Shown one piece after another: positions 1 to 12,202 of a stretch of DNA of 64,000 nucleotides. The stretch's first letter is position 1. Each line of letters starts with the position of its first letter. Source of the stretch: Alectoria sarmentosa. Lineage: Eukaryota > Ascomycota > Lecanoromycetes > Lecanorales > Parmeliaceae. The position numbers and the translations under genes were made by a program. The notes under the pieces are model-generated. The model saw only the letters and a program-made list of their open reading frames with translations. It was not told the origin of the DNA and did not search any database. The stretch covers positions 1-64,000 of the forward strand of contig WOGZ01000105.1 of NCBI GenBank assembly GCA_009733775.1. The letters are read 5' to 3'.

Positions 1-3000
1 CATTATTAATTTAAACGTTTTTCGATATATATAATTTATAATATCTTTTATATTTAATTTCGAAGTCGCATAAATATAATTTATTAATTAATATTCGATT
101 ATCTCATTACAATTATAATATAATTTCGAAAGATTCATTAAAAATATTATAAATCTTATTCATTATTAAAGAAAAAAACTTATTTTCTTTATTTTAAATT
201 AAATAATAATAAATCGATATATTAATTTCAGTAATATCGATAAAATTAAATTTCTTAATTATTTTTTCTTTAAATATTTTAAATGTTAATGTCGACCTTT
301 TTTTATTTAAAATGTTTTTAAAATAATTTATATCGAAATTATTCTTATTTAATTTATTTTTAATAATAAATTTAAAAAATCGTGTAATGACAATAAATGA
401 TATTTTAATAAAAACGATAAATTTTCAAATATTAATATCTTATTGTCGTTATATTCACATCGTTTAAATATAAATAATATTTTATTTTTTAACATATCAA
501 ATACGACTTTATATTTATTTATTTATGATTTTTCAAAAATCAAATCGTATTATTTTAACGAAACGATAAAAATAAAATAAGATTTTTTTTTATAATTATA
601 TATATTCAAAGTAAATAAAAAACAATAAATGATAAATTATTTAAACAATCGCTTATTATAATCTCATAATAATTTTAACTTAAAAAGAAAATAAAACTCG
701 ATTTATAAGCGTTTATATATTTTAAATACGATAATTTCATTAATAACGATATAAACCTCGATATATTCGCAATTTATAAAAGAATTTGAAAATATCATTT
801 ATCGATTTTATAATAATAACGTAATTGTTATTCGAAAAAAACGTCGTATTAAGAAATTATTTAAAATATTTATTAAACACACGTTCGTATTATCTTTTAT
901 CGTGATTTTGAAAAAAATTAATCTTTTTTCAAATTATTTAAAGAGTCTTTTAAATCATCGTCGTCGTTATTATTTATTTTTATAACATATATTCAAATAA
1001 CTTTTTTATTCGATTAAAAACAATCACGTTTGATGTATTTAACTTAATTATAATTATAATATATAAGTTTTTTAATATCGACTTCGACTTTAACTTTAAT
1101 AAATGAAATTAATATAATAAATTTTATAAATGTTATTATAATGCGAATAATTTTCGTTATTAAAATAATTAATTTTCTTATTAAAAATGCAATTTTAAAT
1201 ATAAATGTCTTAAACTTTTCTTTATATTTAACACGTTAAATGTTATTCAATTTTCGTAAATATTTTTTAATAAATATCAACTCGTTAAAACCTTCGTATA
1301 CGTTTCAATTTTTTTATAAATCTTCACGAATTTTTAAACGTAAATATCATATTATATTATCTTTATTTTTATTAATAATTTAACTTAATTGAATAAAGTC
1401 GACGTAAAACTTTATAAAAGATATGATATTTTATTGAAGTAAGTTATATTATTTCGATAAAAATTATTAATAAAAAAGAAAATAAAAAAGAAAAAAAGAA
1501 AAAAAAGTTTAAATATTTTAAAAAATGTAATATTAAAGAATATTATAATAAAGAAAAATGTTAATACTTTTCATTTGATGTTTTTAATAATTTTCGTGTG
1601 ATAAAGAAATTTAATTTTAATATATAAAAAATAACAAAGAGTGCTATTCAATCGTTTATTCATTTATTAAATTTTTATAAAAACAATATATTAATTAAAT
1701 AACGTTCTTTTAATTTCGTTATTTATGTAAAAAATATTTATTATATCGTTATCGATTTTATGCGAAGAAACTTTATAATGCGAAATGAAGAAAAAAAACT
1801 TTAAAAGATTATAAAATCGTAATTTTTTATTCGATGATAATGTCGTAAAAGATTTGAATATCTTTAATAATAATCTTTCGAACGATATAATCGATGTTGT
1901 TTTAATTTAAATTATATAAAAATGATGTGCGATTATTTTTTTCGATTCGTTAATTAAACGAATATTTTAATATCTTTTTTATATTCGTTATTATTAACGA
2001 AACGAATTATTATCTCGATATAAATTATTCGAATTTCAATTATCGTAAGTAATTTAATTTAAAAATACAATATTTTAATAATTTTTATATTTTGATAAAG
2101 CTTTTATTAATACGATTTTTTAAATTCGTTAATTAATATAAATGAAATAAATGAAATAACTTAATTATAATATCAAAATCAATATAAAATTATATTATAT
2201 AAGTGTATTAAATAAAATAACTAAGTGAGAAGAAAGTATATATATAAAAAAAAAACATTTATATAAAAATAAATGTCTTTATTAAATCACGTTAAACTTA
2301 ATCGAATAATGTTAAAAAAATTTGATGTTAAAGAAAAGTTAACTCTATTAAAAATATAAAATACGCTCGTAATAAATATATTATAATTTTTTATTAAAAT
2401 TTAATTATATTTAAATTATAAAGTATATAAATTTAAATATAAATTATTATAAAAATATCGTAAATTTCGTCGAGTTTTATAAAGAAGAATTAAATGAAAT
2501 AAGATTTCGATAATAATAATGAATCGTTTAAATTAATAATTTTAACGTTAATTTTATAAAAGTTTTTTTTATATTAATAAACGTTTTTTTTAAAATTGAT
2601 ATTAATGTTATATAATTAACGTATAAACTCGATATAACGTTTAAAGCTTATAAATTTATAATAAATATCGATAACGTTTAATATAATTTAAGAATTTTCG
2701 TTATATTTTTTAATAAGTTAATAATTAACATAATTAAAACATTAACGAATAATTATATAAATTTTAAATTTATATAATGTTAATAAAGAATTGAAAATTA
2801 TTTAATATTAATTAATTATTAATATTTTTACTTTATTTAATATATTCGATAATGAATTTTAAAATAATAATGAAAATTAAAGAAAAATTATTTTTATCAT
2901 TTATAAAAACATTTTTAACGACATTTTAAGCGTTAAATTTAATTATCGATATTAAAAAAAATTAATAAAAAAATTTAAAAAATTAATAATAATAATGAAA

Positions 3001-3760
3001 ATAATAAAGATAAAGATTTTTTTATTATAATGAAAAAGAAATTTAAAATATCCTTTTATAAAATGTTATTTTAAAAAGATATTAAAACGAACAAATTTAA
3101 TAATGATTCAAAAAACGATTCGAACGTTTTAAAAAATATTTATAAATGAAATCGTTTACTTTTAACGCGTAAATCAAAGATTTTAATATTATTTAAAACG
3201 TTAAATAATTTCTCATTAACTTTAAAATCGTTATTATATAATAATAATATAAAATAAATTAAATAAATGCTTTATTAATCTTTATTAAAGTCGTTTATAT
3301 TTTTATTAATATTAATTAATTGTTATTATTATATTCTATAATTTTATAATAAAAATTGAAATTTAATTAAAATTATATTAAATGTAATTATAAACGTGTA
3401 ATTTTTTTTGAAAAATTCGTATTTTTTTTATATTATTTAATTAAGAATTCGAATTTAAAATATTTACTTCGACGATTATTATCGTAAAATTAAAATTAAT
3501 TAAATTTTATAATTATAATAATAAAATTTTATTAATAACGAATAAAAAATTCGATAATAATATTTCAATTTCTTTTTTTAAAAGGTTTTTAAAATTAAAA
3601 CGTTAACTTTAATATATAAAGTTTATTATTTTTAATTTCAAATAAGCTTTTAAATGCTTAAATAATAATAAAATCAATTTTGACTTATTTCAAATAATGA
3701 TTAAATTAATAATAATGTTAATATTTAATTATTTAATTTATTTTATTAATTCGATATTGT

Positions 3761-3885
3761 CGAAATTCAGGTCACGTGATAGGTCACGTGACACGGGCGC
3801 ATGCGCCCGTAGCATAGATCGCACTTTTCTTCGTAACACTTTTAAAGTAATACAACTAAGTGTTTTACATCATATTTTCATAGAT
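3761..3885. repeat. Unmutated palindrome-rich island inside the RIP block
   Basis: This 125-bp stretch keeps normal GC content. It contains two TCACGTGA copies about 12 bp apart, an 18-bp perfect palindrome (acgggcgcatgcgcccgt, 3793-3810), and a further inverted repeat aacactt/aagtgtt. Its reverse complement aligns with 4290-4412, where the differences are almost all C-to-T or G-to-A. The island is therefore the near-original version of that arm. It may be a terminal inverted repeat of an element, or a later insertion of the same short repeat. No coding function is seen. Confidence 0.8.
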
Positions 3886-4289
3886 ATATCGTTGAAAATG
3901 TAAATTATTCATTTAATAAAATATTATAAAAACAAAAACGCATTTTCTTTTTTATTTAATGTCTTTCATATAAAGAAGTTAATAATGTTATAAAAATCTT
4001 ATTATAATTTAATCGCATAATCGTATATGAGTTCGATTATAAACGAATAACTTCGATTCGTCGAAGATTAAAAAAATTTTAATCTCTCGAATTTCGAATT
4101 ATAATCGTTGAAATTTAAAAATTATTTTATAAATATAAATTGTTTATTTTAAAGAGATTAATTAAATAAAGATTTTTATAATTAATTATTTTATTATAAT
4201 AAATATGAAATATTTAAAAATAATTATAATTATAATAATAAATAAATAAATTATATTTATAATAATCGTCGAGTAAATTCGAGTTTATA

Positions 4290-4412
4290 ATTTATGAAAA
4301 TATAATATAAAATATTTAATTATATTATTTTAAAAATGTTATAAAGAAAAGTGCGATTTATATTATAAACGTAAAACGTTCGTCACATAATCTATCACGT
4401 AATTTAAATTTC
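4290..4412. repeat. RIP-mutated inverted copy of the 3761-3885 island
   Basis: Read on the plus strand, this segment matches the reverse complement of 3761-3885 along its whole length. About 28 positions differ, all as C-to-T or G-to-A with the island as ancestor, plus small indels around the destroyed 18-bp palindrome. Homology stops abruptly at both ends, so the two arms bound roughly 400 bp of AT-rich filler. This geometry would fit a MITE-like element of about 650 bp with long terminal inverted repeats, but the unequal mutation of the arms is unusual. Confidence 0.8.
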
Positions 4413-4566
4413 GATAAAATAAAGTTATAAATTCGAATATACGTTTTCGAATAATATTATTTTTATAAAATTTTATTAAATAAATTAAAATATTTATTAT
4501 AAATGAGATATTTTTAAAATTTGCTAAATGCTTTAAGTCTTTAATAAACTTTTATTTTTAAATTTT

Positions 4567-4743
4567 TCTTTTATTCTTCGAAGCTCTTTAAAGGCTTTTT
4601 AAAGATTTTTATCGAAAAAATTGTTCTCGCAAGCTCGAAGTCATGATATACGATATATTTTATATGAAATTTCGAGTTTGCGAGAATAACCCCTTCGATA
4701 AAAATCCTCGAAAAGTCTTCGAAAAACCTTCGAAGGGAAAGAG
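4567..4743. repeat. Long imperfect hairpin across the isochore boundary
   Basis: An arm of about 72 bp (4567-4639) is the inverted counterpart of 4671-4743, with a loop of about 31 bp between them. The innermost 16 bp (ttctcgcaagctcgaa) pairs with one mismatch. Further out, the left arm shows A or T where the right arm has G or C, for example aaaa against gggg after ATCGA. The left arm thus looks RIP-mutated while the right arm is largely intact. The loop coincides with the point where the AT-rich block ends. Confidence 0.7.
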
Positions 4744-5103
4744 AGGTTTCGGGGGTCTTCCCCGAGCGTAAAAAGAATAAGTATTATTCATATTGTAATG
4801 TAAAGATCTTTCAAGCTTTCCACTACTGGGAAGCCCGCGTCCCCAACACATATTTAAAAAGTGATGTGAAGGCTACTTATATAATAGTAAAAGGACGCTA
4901 GTACCATGACACATATGACATTTTGCATATGACGTTTGCCACTGAGGGGTAGTGCAGCATCAGATTCCAACAGTAAGACATGTTTTCTTGCAGCTGTCAT
5001 GCCTTCTCGTAGGCAGCGTTCATGTCATGGTCTCCGTAACTTCCTCCTAGAGAGCGCCCGTCGTCACGACACAACAAGATCTCCATTGCCTTCCACCCCA
5101 CGT
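4744..5103. other. Intergenic, no gene seen
   Basis: Normal composition returns here. I see no ORF with homology or splice structure. The segment is the 3' flank of the minus-strand DUF3176 gene. Confidence 0.5.
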
Positions 5104-7207
5104 CTAAGTTTCCTGGCTTTCAGACTTTCTTTTCTCACTCCAGTGCGGTACCAGCTTCCATCCTTCCTCGTCAACATCCCTCGCCAAACGCACCGGGACA
5201 TCCGTCGCCCATTCCTCCATCGCAGACAACTTGCTCATTCCGCTCACACCTTGCTGATGCAATTCCGCGCTCAAAGCCTTCAAGAGAGGAAGACTGGATG
5301 ATTTCCAAATCGCCGGTTTCTGTCGCGAACCGAAGCCCGACGATGAGATGATCACGGCGAGAACGAAGAAAACGCTGCCGACCAACAGGACGATGGGAGC
5401 GGCGATCCAGCCCCATTGGACCTCGACGAAGGTCTCCTGATAGTCTGCGGTGCCGAGGATGGCGGGATGGGAGCTCGCGTCGGCTGCGGCGCCAGAGGTG
5501 CTGTTATAGGAGCTTCTAATCCTGTGCGTAAGATGTGGTTAGTTTCGTATTCACATGGTGAGAGAGAGCTCATATCTTACATGTTTGTCATCCCTGTCGC
5601 GATGTTGTTGAGGATCAATTGCAAGCTTGACAGACCCCCGCCCCTACCAGCGGTCAGGTCCACCCCATTTACTTTCTCTCCAAATATATCGAAAGGTTGA
5701 AATAAAGCCTGAGTTGCGTCATTGGTCACGGACAGAGTACTAGCATCATTGGACGTAAGATTCGCCTCGCCTTGGAAGAGGCCTCGAAAGTAATTTTGGA
5801 GGATATAGTGAGTCTGAGCTTCGATCATATAGACGGGGTTGCTTTCACCGTTGGGCCTCGCTGTGAGGAACGCCGAGGACTCCTGAGGGTTTGGCGTGGT
5901 GAAATTGGTATATGAGCCGAATCTTTGGGTCGAAGCCGTGCCGTTGGTGACAATGGTTGTGAAGTCTTGTACACACCATTCGAGCACAAACTCAACTGCA
6001 GAGAAGTTGGCAGGATTGGAGGAGGTGTCTTCAACCGAGCTTGTATAAATAATGAATACATCCGCCACGGGTAAAGAAACGTTTTTGAAAGCGATTGAAT
6101 TGCTGAAGTTCAGCGAAATCGGGTTGTCCAAATTGTCGACAATTGGATTTTTTTGGGCGACGGAGTTGAGGTTGAGAAGGGTGATAGCATTGTTGATAAT
6201 ATAACTTTGATTTGTAAGATACCATTCGACAGTGGTACCTTTTGGTGCGCCAGGATAATCACCGGGAACAGAGACGTTCTTGGTTTGGAGGGAAGAGGTA
6301 ACGTCTGCAGATGATGCGCAGATAGCTAGCGAGCTATAGGCTGGCCATGTACAATTGCCGCTTGAACAGGCGGGTGAAGTGTCAAGAATGACAGAAAGCC
6401 CCGCGAGCAAACCGGTTTGAATCGCTCCTTTCATCGGCAACGGAGGTTGGGGTGTCGTGTCTGATACACCAACTAATGAAAAGACTTGCGTCAGCCTCTC
6501 AATCGATAATATCTGTATACAAGGAGGTATGTTCTGTGGATGGATCTTACCGAATGCATTAGTATCCTGGCTATCATCATCCCACGTGACGGCAGTCGAC
6601 AGAGTCGCACTGCCGATAGGACCTGGCACGGTTCTGACTTTGTAATGGACAAGTTGCTGAGATAGAGGATCTACTGCGAGGCCAGCGATTATAAGTAGTG
6701 CGCCCACGGAAGCAATTTGTCTGTACGGTCTGTTAAGTGTTTATCCGGGAAGGCTTCATGTCAGACATACCGAATGTTGATCCTCCACAATAGCACGGCT
6801 CCACCCAAGGCGCCACGGCTGGCGTCGTCGAAGGTGTCTAGATCTTCAAGAGGCCTATTATCATCTAGGTACCATGTCCACTTCAATTGGCTGATACATT
6901 CTGAAACGGACAGCAGCAGAGCAGCGCTACCAATTGTCGTAAGAATGGAAACGAGCGTATTCAAGGTGATGTTGGAGCTGACAAAAGCATTTGACTTGGG
7001 TGCTGGTTTGTTGTGGTATCTGCTCAATAGACCGCAAAGAGCAGCGATTGCAGCAATCCCTACAAGCAAGGACAGGATCTCTATAAGCCACCAGTTTTTG
7101 ACATATGTCTTGTAAAAGGTAGAGGCAGGATGCGATTTTTTAGATTGTGATTTGGCAGAGTGTGAATCCGTTTCTTTCAAAAGGATTTCCTGTTGAGGGT
7201 TTGCCAT
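5104..7207 (-). CDS. DUF3176-family integral membrane protein
   Basis: Four exons are read on the minus strand: 7207-6771, 6729-6551, 6472-5581 and 5521-5104, giving 641 residues in one frame. The N-terminal part has the DUF3176 layout: a WWLIEIL membrane helix, then LNTLVSILTTIGSAALLLSV, the ISQLKWTWY segment and DDASRGALGG. After intron 1 the conserved Q-I-A-S-V-G-A-L-L helix and DPLSQQLV follow. A long N-glycosylation-rich extracellular part contains a short Cys cluster (CSSGNCTWP). A last helix (WIAAPIVLLVGSVFFVLAVI) precedes AIWKSSSLPLL. The function of this fungal family is unknown. The ATG at 7207 (MANPQQ) is chosen because the longer frame upstream has no ATG. Intron 1 has two in-frame acceptors 9 nt apart. 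Intron 2 (6473-6550) is 78 nt and stop-free, so retention would add 26 residues. Confidence 0.88.
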
Positions 7208-7514
7208 CGAAGGATGTGATGATGCTGGTGAAAGAGAAATGTCTGATTTGAGATATGTTATGGACAAGAATACAGACCTATCGATGTGGGAGGTAGCGAG
7301 ATGCTGGATGTAATTATGCTTGGAACAAGGATTCTTCTAAAAGCGGATATCCTTCAGCTCTGAAAGGCTATGCCGTCTTGAAGGATTCGACCTAACGCAC
7401 TCTAATGCAACTAAAAGAGCCCCTCTCTCAGCCCTCTCTCGATTTTCCCAGATTGGGCGATAGCCTTAGGGTCGCTTATCGCAGGGCTGCCGCTAACAGT
7501 GATGGTGCGACATA
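7208..7514. other. Upstream region of the DUF3176 gene
   Basis: This is the spacer between the DUF3176 start and the 3' end of the ankyrin pseudogene; both lie on the minus strand. It presumably holds the DUF3176 promoter, but I see no clear TATA box or coding signal. Confidence 0.4.
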
Positions 7515-10500
7515 TCAATGCTGGCCCAGCCAATGAGCTCTCGGACTCGCCGATGCTACACAGATGACGATATATAATGTGATGAGGCTGTTAAAAACGA
7601 TGGCATTCAGAGAGACGAAATGTCCCAACCCGACTGCTTTCTGAAGTGGTGAACAATTTCGACGAAATTCTCCAGCGTTAAGCCAAGCACTTCGTGATTC
7701 GCTTCGTTCGGCCTTGTCTCCATGTAGCATTTGTACGACGCTAAAATGGCCGCGGGATGCAGCCAACCACTAGGACGTGCATCCTTCATGATCCGTCCTA
7801 TACCGATCGAGTCTGGCGTCCGAAAGGAGGCATCGAATTGTTTCTTCATCTCCAAAATATGCAGCCCAAAGCAATGGCGTGCGGCCATGTGTCGGGTCGC
7901 ATTAATTTATGTCGTCAAGACCATGGCTCAATAGTAAGCGTAGAACTTTTCCTTTCTCGTTTTTCGCCGCGAGCATCAATGAACTCCATCCCTGCCGGTT
8001 CGTAGATTGAATCGCAATACTTATATCCGGAAGAAACTCAAGTACTTTATGAACAATTGTGCTGCTTCCCCCTTCTGCTGCAGCACATAGGACGGAATAG
8101 TGCTGAGAGGTTTCCACAAGAAGTTCGGTGAGAGGTATATCTTTTTCTCGGGAGTAATTCAGCACAGTTCTGACCGTTCGATCGAGTCCTGCCTTGGCAG
8201 CTATAAGCAGTGGTGTCATTCCCTCTGCATTTTTGTCATTGACAAATTGTCCAGCATATCTGAGTACGAGCTCCAGAGTTATGACATGTCCTTTTCCAGC
8301 TGCCAAATGAACCAGAGAGTCTCCTGTTCTAGTAGACATAGCCGTTGGATCACATTCGAAATCTAGCAGGAGTTTCACAATATCAAAATGATTGCGAGAA
8401 ACCGCAAAATGTAACGGGGTGTCTCCATCATTCGTGCTTTCTCGTGCAATGCTCGGATCATGCATCATTAGTACGTCAAAGACGGCCCAGTATCCTTGCT
8501 TTACGGCAAAGGTCAATGAAATGTCACCCCTTGTCCTTAGGTGGATGTCCGCACCGTGAGCAATCAAAAGCCGTGCGACATCTTCATGCCCACCGAAAGC
8601 GGCAAGTAACAAAGGCGTAAGACCCTTTTTGTTACCTTCATTTATTTTCTCCTTCGATCGGTTGAGCAGAAACTCGACAGTCTTCAATCTTTCGTAAAAG
8701 GCGGCCAAGCACAAGAGAGTCGCACCGCTGCTGTCAGTCATTTTTTCTGTGAGGTCTCCATAACGTTGGAAAAAGAGCGATAATATTTCATTATGGCCCT
8801 GTGCAGCAGCCCAAGAAATTGGAGTTCGACCTCCTACATCTAGTAATGGAGGGGAAGAGAATTCTGTGCATTTGCTTTTTTTTGTTGGATCGGCCTGATG
8901 GCTCAACAGAGTTTCCACCACGTCCTTGTGGCCAGCTGCAGCTGCCCACGAAAGTGGAGTTCGTTCTTGGCCATCGGGGCAATCGATCGCAACGCCAGAA
9001 TCCAAGGCCGTTGCATATCGCAATAAATGCGATACGCCCAACAAATGACCATTACCGGCAGCCCGCGAGAATGGTGTCCGAGAATCCTCATCGATAGAGT
9101 CGACAATAATTTCAGGGATTTGCAACAGCTTCTTGACAACGTCTGCCATACCATGGCCAGCAGCCCAAGATAGTGGATCTCGGCGTCCAGGTTTTTCTCG
9201 TTTGAACACATCCCGAGCGGCTCATTTGAGCAAGAGAAGAACGATATCCTCGTGACCTTTAGCTGCCGCAAGCGAGAGAGGCGTTGAGCGTCTCGAGTCT
9301 TTTTCATCAAGGTGGACATCATCATTATTCAATATTAGATTCGTCGATTCGTCGTTGCCCCCATTGGCTGCTGCCAGAAGTATGGATGCTGCGCCATCTA
9401 ATCGCTTATGCGAAGTTTTTGCGCCCTTCTCGATGAGGAACTTGACGGTTTCTATTGAGATACAGAATTTACACTGACGGCGAGAGAAAGGGGAGTGGAA
9501 CCAAAGCGGTCTTGCTTCTCCATTGCCTTTTTATCTATAAGCATGAGGCTCTCGACATCCTTTCTATGTCCATTCTTCGCTGCAGCATGGATTGGTAGCC
9601 GGCCTTCGTCGTCCTTGACACCGGCGCTCTCTGGCTGCTGTCGAAGAAGATAATCAATAACCGAATCGAATCGGAGCTCCGAGGCGCAGAACAGAGGGGT
9701 CCGATGCTTCCCGTCAAGACTTGTTAGATCTGCATTCGCATCATGGAGCCCCTTCACGATCCTATAATTGCCACCTAAAGCAGGCTCATGAAGTGGCGTA
9801 GAGCGATCTTCGGATGCAGCATCTACGCATGCCCCTCTCTCGAGTAAAATCTCCACCGCCTCAAGGCGGTCATACCTGGACGCCACGTGCAGTGGTGTCA
9901 TTCCAGCATTGTCTTGAATGTCAGGGGTTGCGATATTCTTTAAAAGAAGCTTCAAGATTTCCTTGCTATTCCCCTTCGCCGCGCGGTACAGCGGTGTCAA
10001 GCCTCTGTTGTCTGTCGTGCTTAGAGACGTTCCAGCACTGATCAAGCTTCTTACAAGATGTGTGTCGCCTTCGATGATTGCACGATCCAATTCCGTAATT
10101 CCTGAATTGTCTCCGTTCGTAATGAGGAAGTGTTGGATCTGTTCATGGCCTTTATTGAAAGCTCGGTCAGCGGCTGTTAGTAGCTTTGAATCGTAAATCT
10201 CGATATTAGCACTGTGTTTTTCCACAAGAAGCTCTACCATGCTTTGCAAACCCGCATCAGCAGCTAGATGAAGTGCCGTCCGACCTGAGTTTTCTCCAAT
10301 TGTCTTTATGTCAATATTGATCCCCTCGTTAATCAATGCTGTAATGATCTCTGGCTCATTTGATTCGATGGCCTCATGAAGGGCTGTCAGACCGACCTTA
10401 TTTCGAATACCTGGATCAGCTTTTGCGTTGAGTAGAATGGTAGTTACTCCTGCACAGTCGTACTTGGAGGCGTAGTGAAGAGCTATGTTTCCGGAAGCAT

Positions 10501-11310
10501 CCGCATAGTTGACCTTTCCCGGTAGTTCGTCTTCATCAAGATTGCTCAGTATGCTTTTAAGGATGCGGACATGCCCGTATGAATGCACATCCGTAACGGG
10601 TCGCAATTGATTCCTGGTTCTCCAGGCGATGACAGTCGCCAATAAGCTCGGGACCAGTTTCTGTATCTCTTTGAGTTCGTCCTATATAAGGCCTAAGCTT
10701 TCTCAAAGAATGAAGTCTCCATAATGGCCTCCGACTCGCGAAAATGAGATGCCCAATTCAGAACAACGTATCGGAGTAAAGGATAGCCTTGTAAACTTGC
10801 GTTTAGTGTTTGCGACCCAATATGAGTGAGTGCGCTATCAAGGTCGTCAAGCAAGAGGTAACGAATGCATCTTTCTGCGAGTATCAGGCGGCAGTCTCTC
10901 ATTTCCACAGGATACTTCGATATCTTTCTATCTGGCCGAAGCAAATAATATTTGGCGGTCTCGTGGACTTGTCGAACTTGCTCGCAGCGTTTTGCGTCCT
11001 TAAATGGTCGTAAAAAGGAACCATAAACATCTCTATCAATGACATGACCGATTTCTCGAGCTTTCTTTAGCACAATTGCGATTATTTGTGGTCGACTCTC
11101 AAAAGCGAGCAGCATGTTCAACTCGAGGACGGTGAAAGATCTATACGCTGCAAGCAAGAATTGAAGTAGATCTCTGGTTCTTCCCTCACAATCACGTAGT
11201 TGTAATAACAGCTTGTCGTATGTTTCATCCAATGTGGATGCAATCTCGTTCTTTGCTTCAGCCCAGGTAGCTTTGTCGTAGTACAAGTCGTCCTCAAACT
11301 TTGAGCGTCA
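7515..11310 (-). pseudogene. NACHT-ankyrin (NLR-like) gene, decayed
   Basis: Reading leftward, 11286-10693 encodes the helical region that follows the NACHT ATPase in fungal NLR-like proteins (ETYDKLLLQL, then LLQFLLAAYRSFTVLELNMLL). Then come two long blocks of ankyrin repeats (10642-9452 and 9209-7515), roughly twenty repeats with TPLHVAS, TPLSWAAA and LLLERGA signatures. The protein is broken many times. There are stops at 11308-11310 (TGA) and 10693-10695 (TAG, followed by a frame change), a frameshift near 9460-9480, and TGA 9222-9224, TAA 7902-7904 and TAG 7770-7772 within otherwise continuous ankyrin frame. No NACHT P-loop is visible upstream, so the gene is also truncated. Intact relatives act in self/non-self recognition and programmed cell death; this copy cannot make the full protein. 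A remote possibility is that shorter ankyrin fragments are still expressed. Confidence 0.85.
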
Positions 11311-11930
11311 GTGACAGCCAGATAGCCTTGAAACAGAAGAGTTGTCATACTCAATCATCTCCTGCTCATCCTTCACGTCATCAGAGAATTTGCCAAAGGC
11401 CTTCTCTCTCTTGCTCCTCAAGCTCCTCGGACATCGAGGGCCTTTGCTAATGCTATTGGGGCTGGAGACCGTGGTACTCTATGATCCAAGTTTAAGTATC
11501 GCAGACGGTCAGAGAAACCGAAAATCGTAAACGTAATCTTACATTTTTCCCCCCCCAGGAGCAAGAGATGCATCGGACTCTGTTGCCGAGATCGGTCTCG
11601 AGTCATTGTCCATCGATTCTAATCTAGAGGGAGAACCTGAAAGATCGCTGGCTGTGCCCGACCTTCGGTGTAAAGGATTTTTCCATCCTCTCCCCAAGGA
11701 TCTGATCCTGGAAGGCGACAGCATGACTTGGTGCGGTAGAAAAAATGTCCACAATTCTCAAAGAGGGTGCGCTCATGAAGAATGACTGATGTGTAAGGCC
11801 GATCCTTGACGTCAGCGAGCGCTTACTGTAGAGTGGGGTAAGCGGAAGCGAGAGAGAGGAAGAACCCTCGCTCGGCGCGGATTTTGCTGTAGGTGTATTG
11901 ATAGTCATGAAAAACATTAGTGCTTACGTA
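11311..11930 (-). other. Possible degraded 5' exons of the NLR-like gene
   Basis: The minus strand shows low-complexity open stretches rich in Ser, Pro and Arg. There is a plausible intron with a GTAAGA donor near 11540, a CTGAC branch and an ATAG acceptor near 11473. The exon it would join (RSKREKAFGKFSDDVKDEQEMIEYD) runs in frame into the TGA at 11308. A second intron-like segment (GTAAGC, CTGAC, ATCAG) lies near 11790-11830. I cannot assign a domain, so this is only a candidate upstream part of the same broken gene. Confidence 0.3.
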
Positions 11931-12202
11931 TTATCTAATCCAACCTTGTATGTGTGCGAGGAGGGGTAATGGCCTCCTTACTCTGAAATAAGTCTCATTA
12001 TTCGGAAATCGACTCCCGAGCGCATTTGCCGACAGGGGGATTCTTCCATTCTTTTCGTTATTGTTTTATGAAATATTCTTATGTAATTTTAACAGAGGAT
12101 CGAATCACCTCTCGACGTCTATAATAGCCGACCTTTAATCGTTTTTATTCTTTCTTCCTTATACATGCTCAATATGATCTTTTATATAATTTACATAAAG
12201 CG
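11931..12202. other. AT-rich spacer
   Basis: This moderately AT-rich spacer precedes the carboxylesterase remnant. No gene is seen. The composition suggests point-mutational decay of the missing 5' part of that gene. Confidence 0.4.

Larger units (their letters stand above)
1..4640. repeat. AT-rich, RIP-mutated repeat isochore
   Basis: The block is overwhelmingly A and T with no credible ORF. Most surviving C and G bases sit in CpG dinucleotides (TTCGAT, AACGTT and similar), while CpA and TpG are rare and TpA is everywhere. This is the footprint expected of repeat-induced point mutation, which turns CpA into TpA on both strands of duplicated DNA in Pezizomycotina. The original element (probably one or several transposons) can no longer be recognised. 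Composition changes abruptly near 4640, where normal genomic sequence begins. Only 3761-3885 escapes the mutation. RIP is inferred from composition and from the paired arms described in separate entries. Confidence 0.88.

Noticed and set aside
3697..3903. Short ORF over the palindromic island
   Set aside because: It extends from AT-rich RIP sequence into the island; the palindromes, not coding, explain the sequence.
7208..7267. 20-residue N-terminal extension of the DUF3176 protein
   Set aside because: The extended frame begins with TTG rather than ATG; the first ATG at 7207 is preferred.
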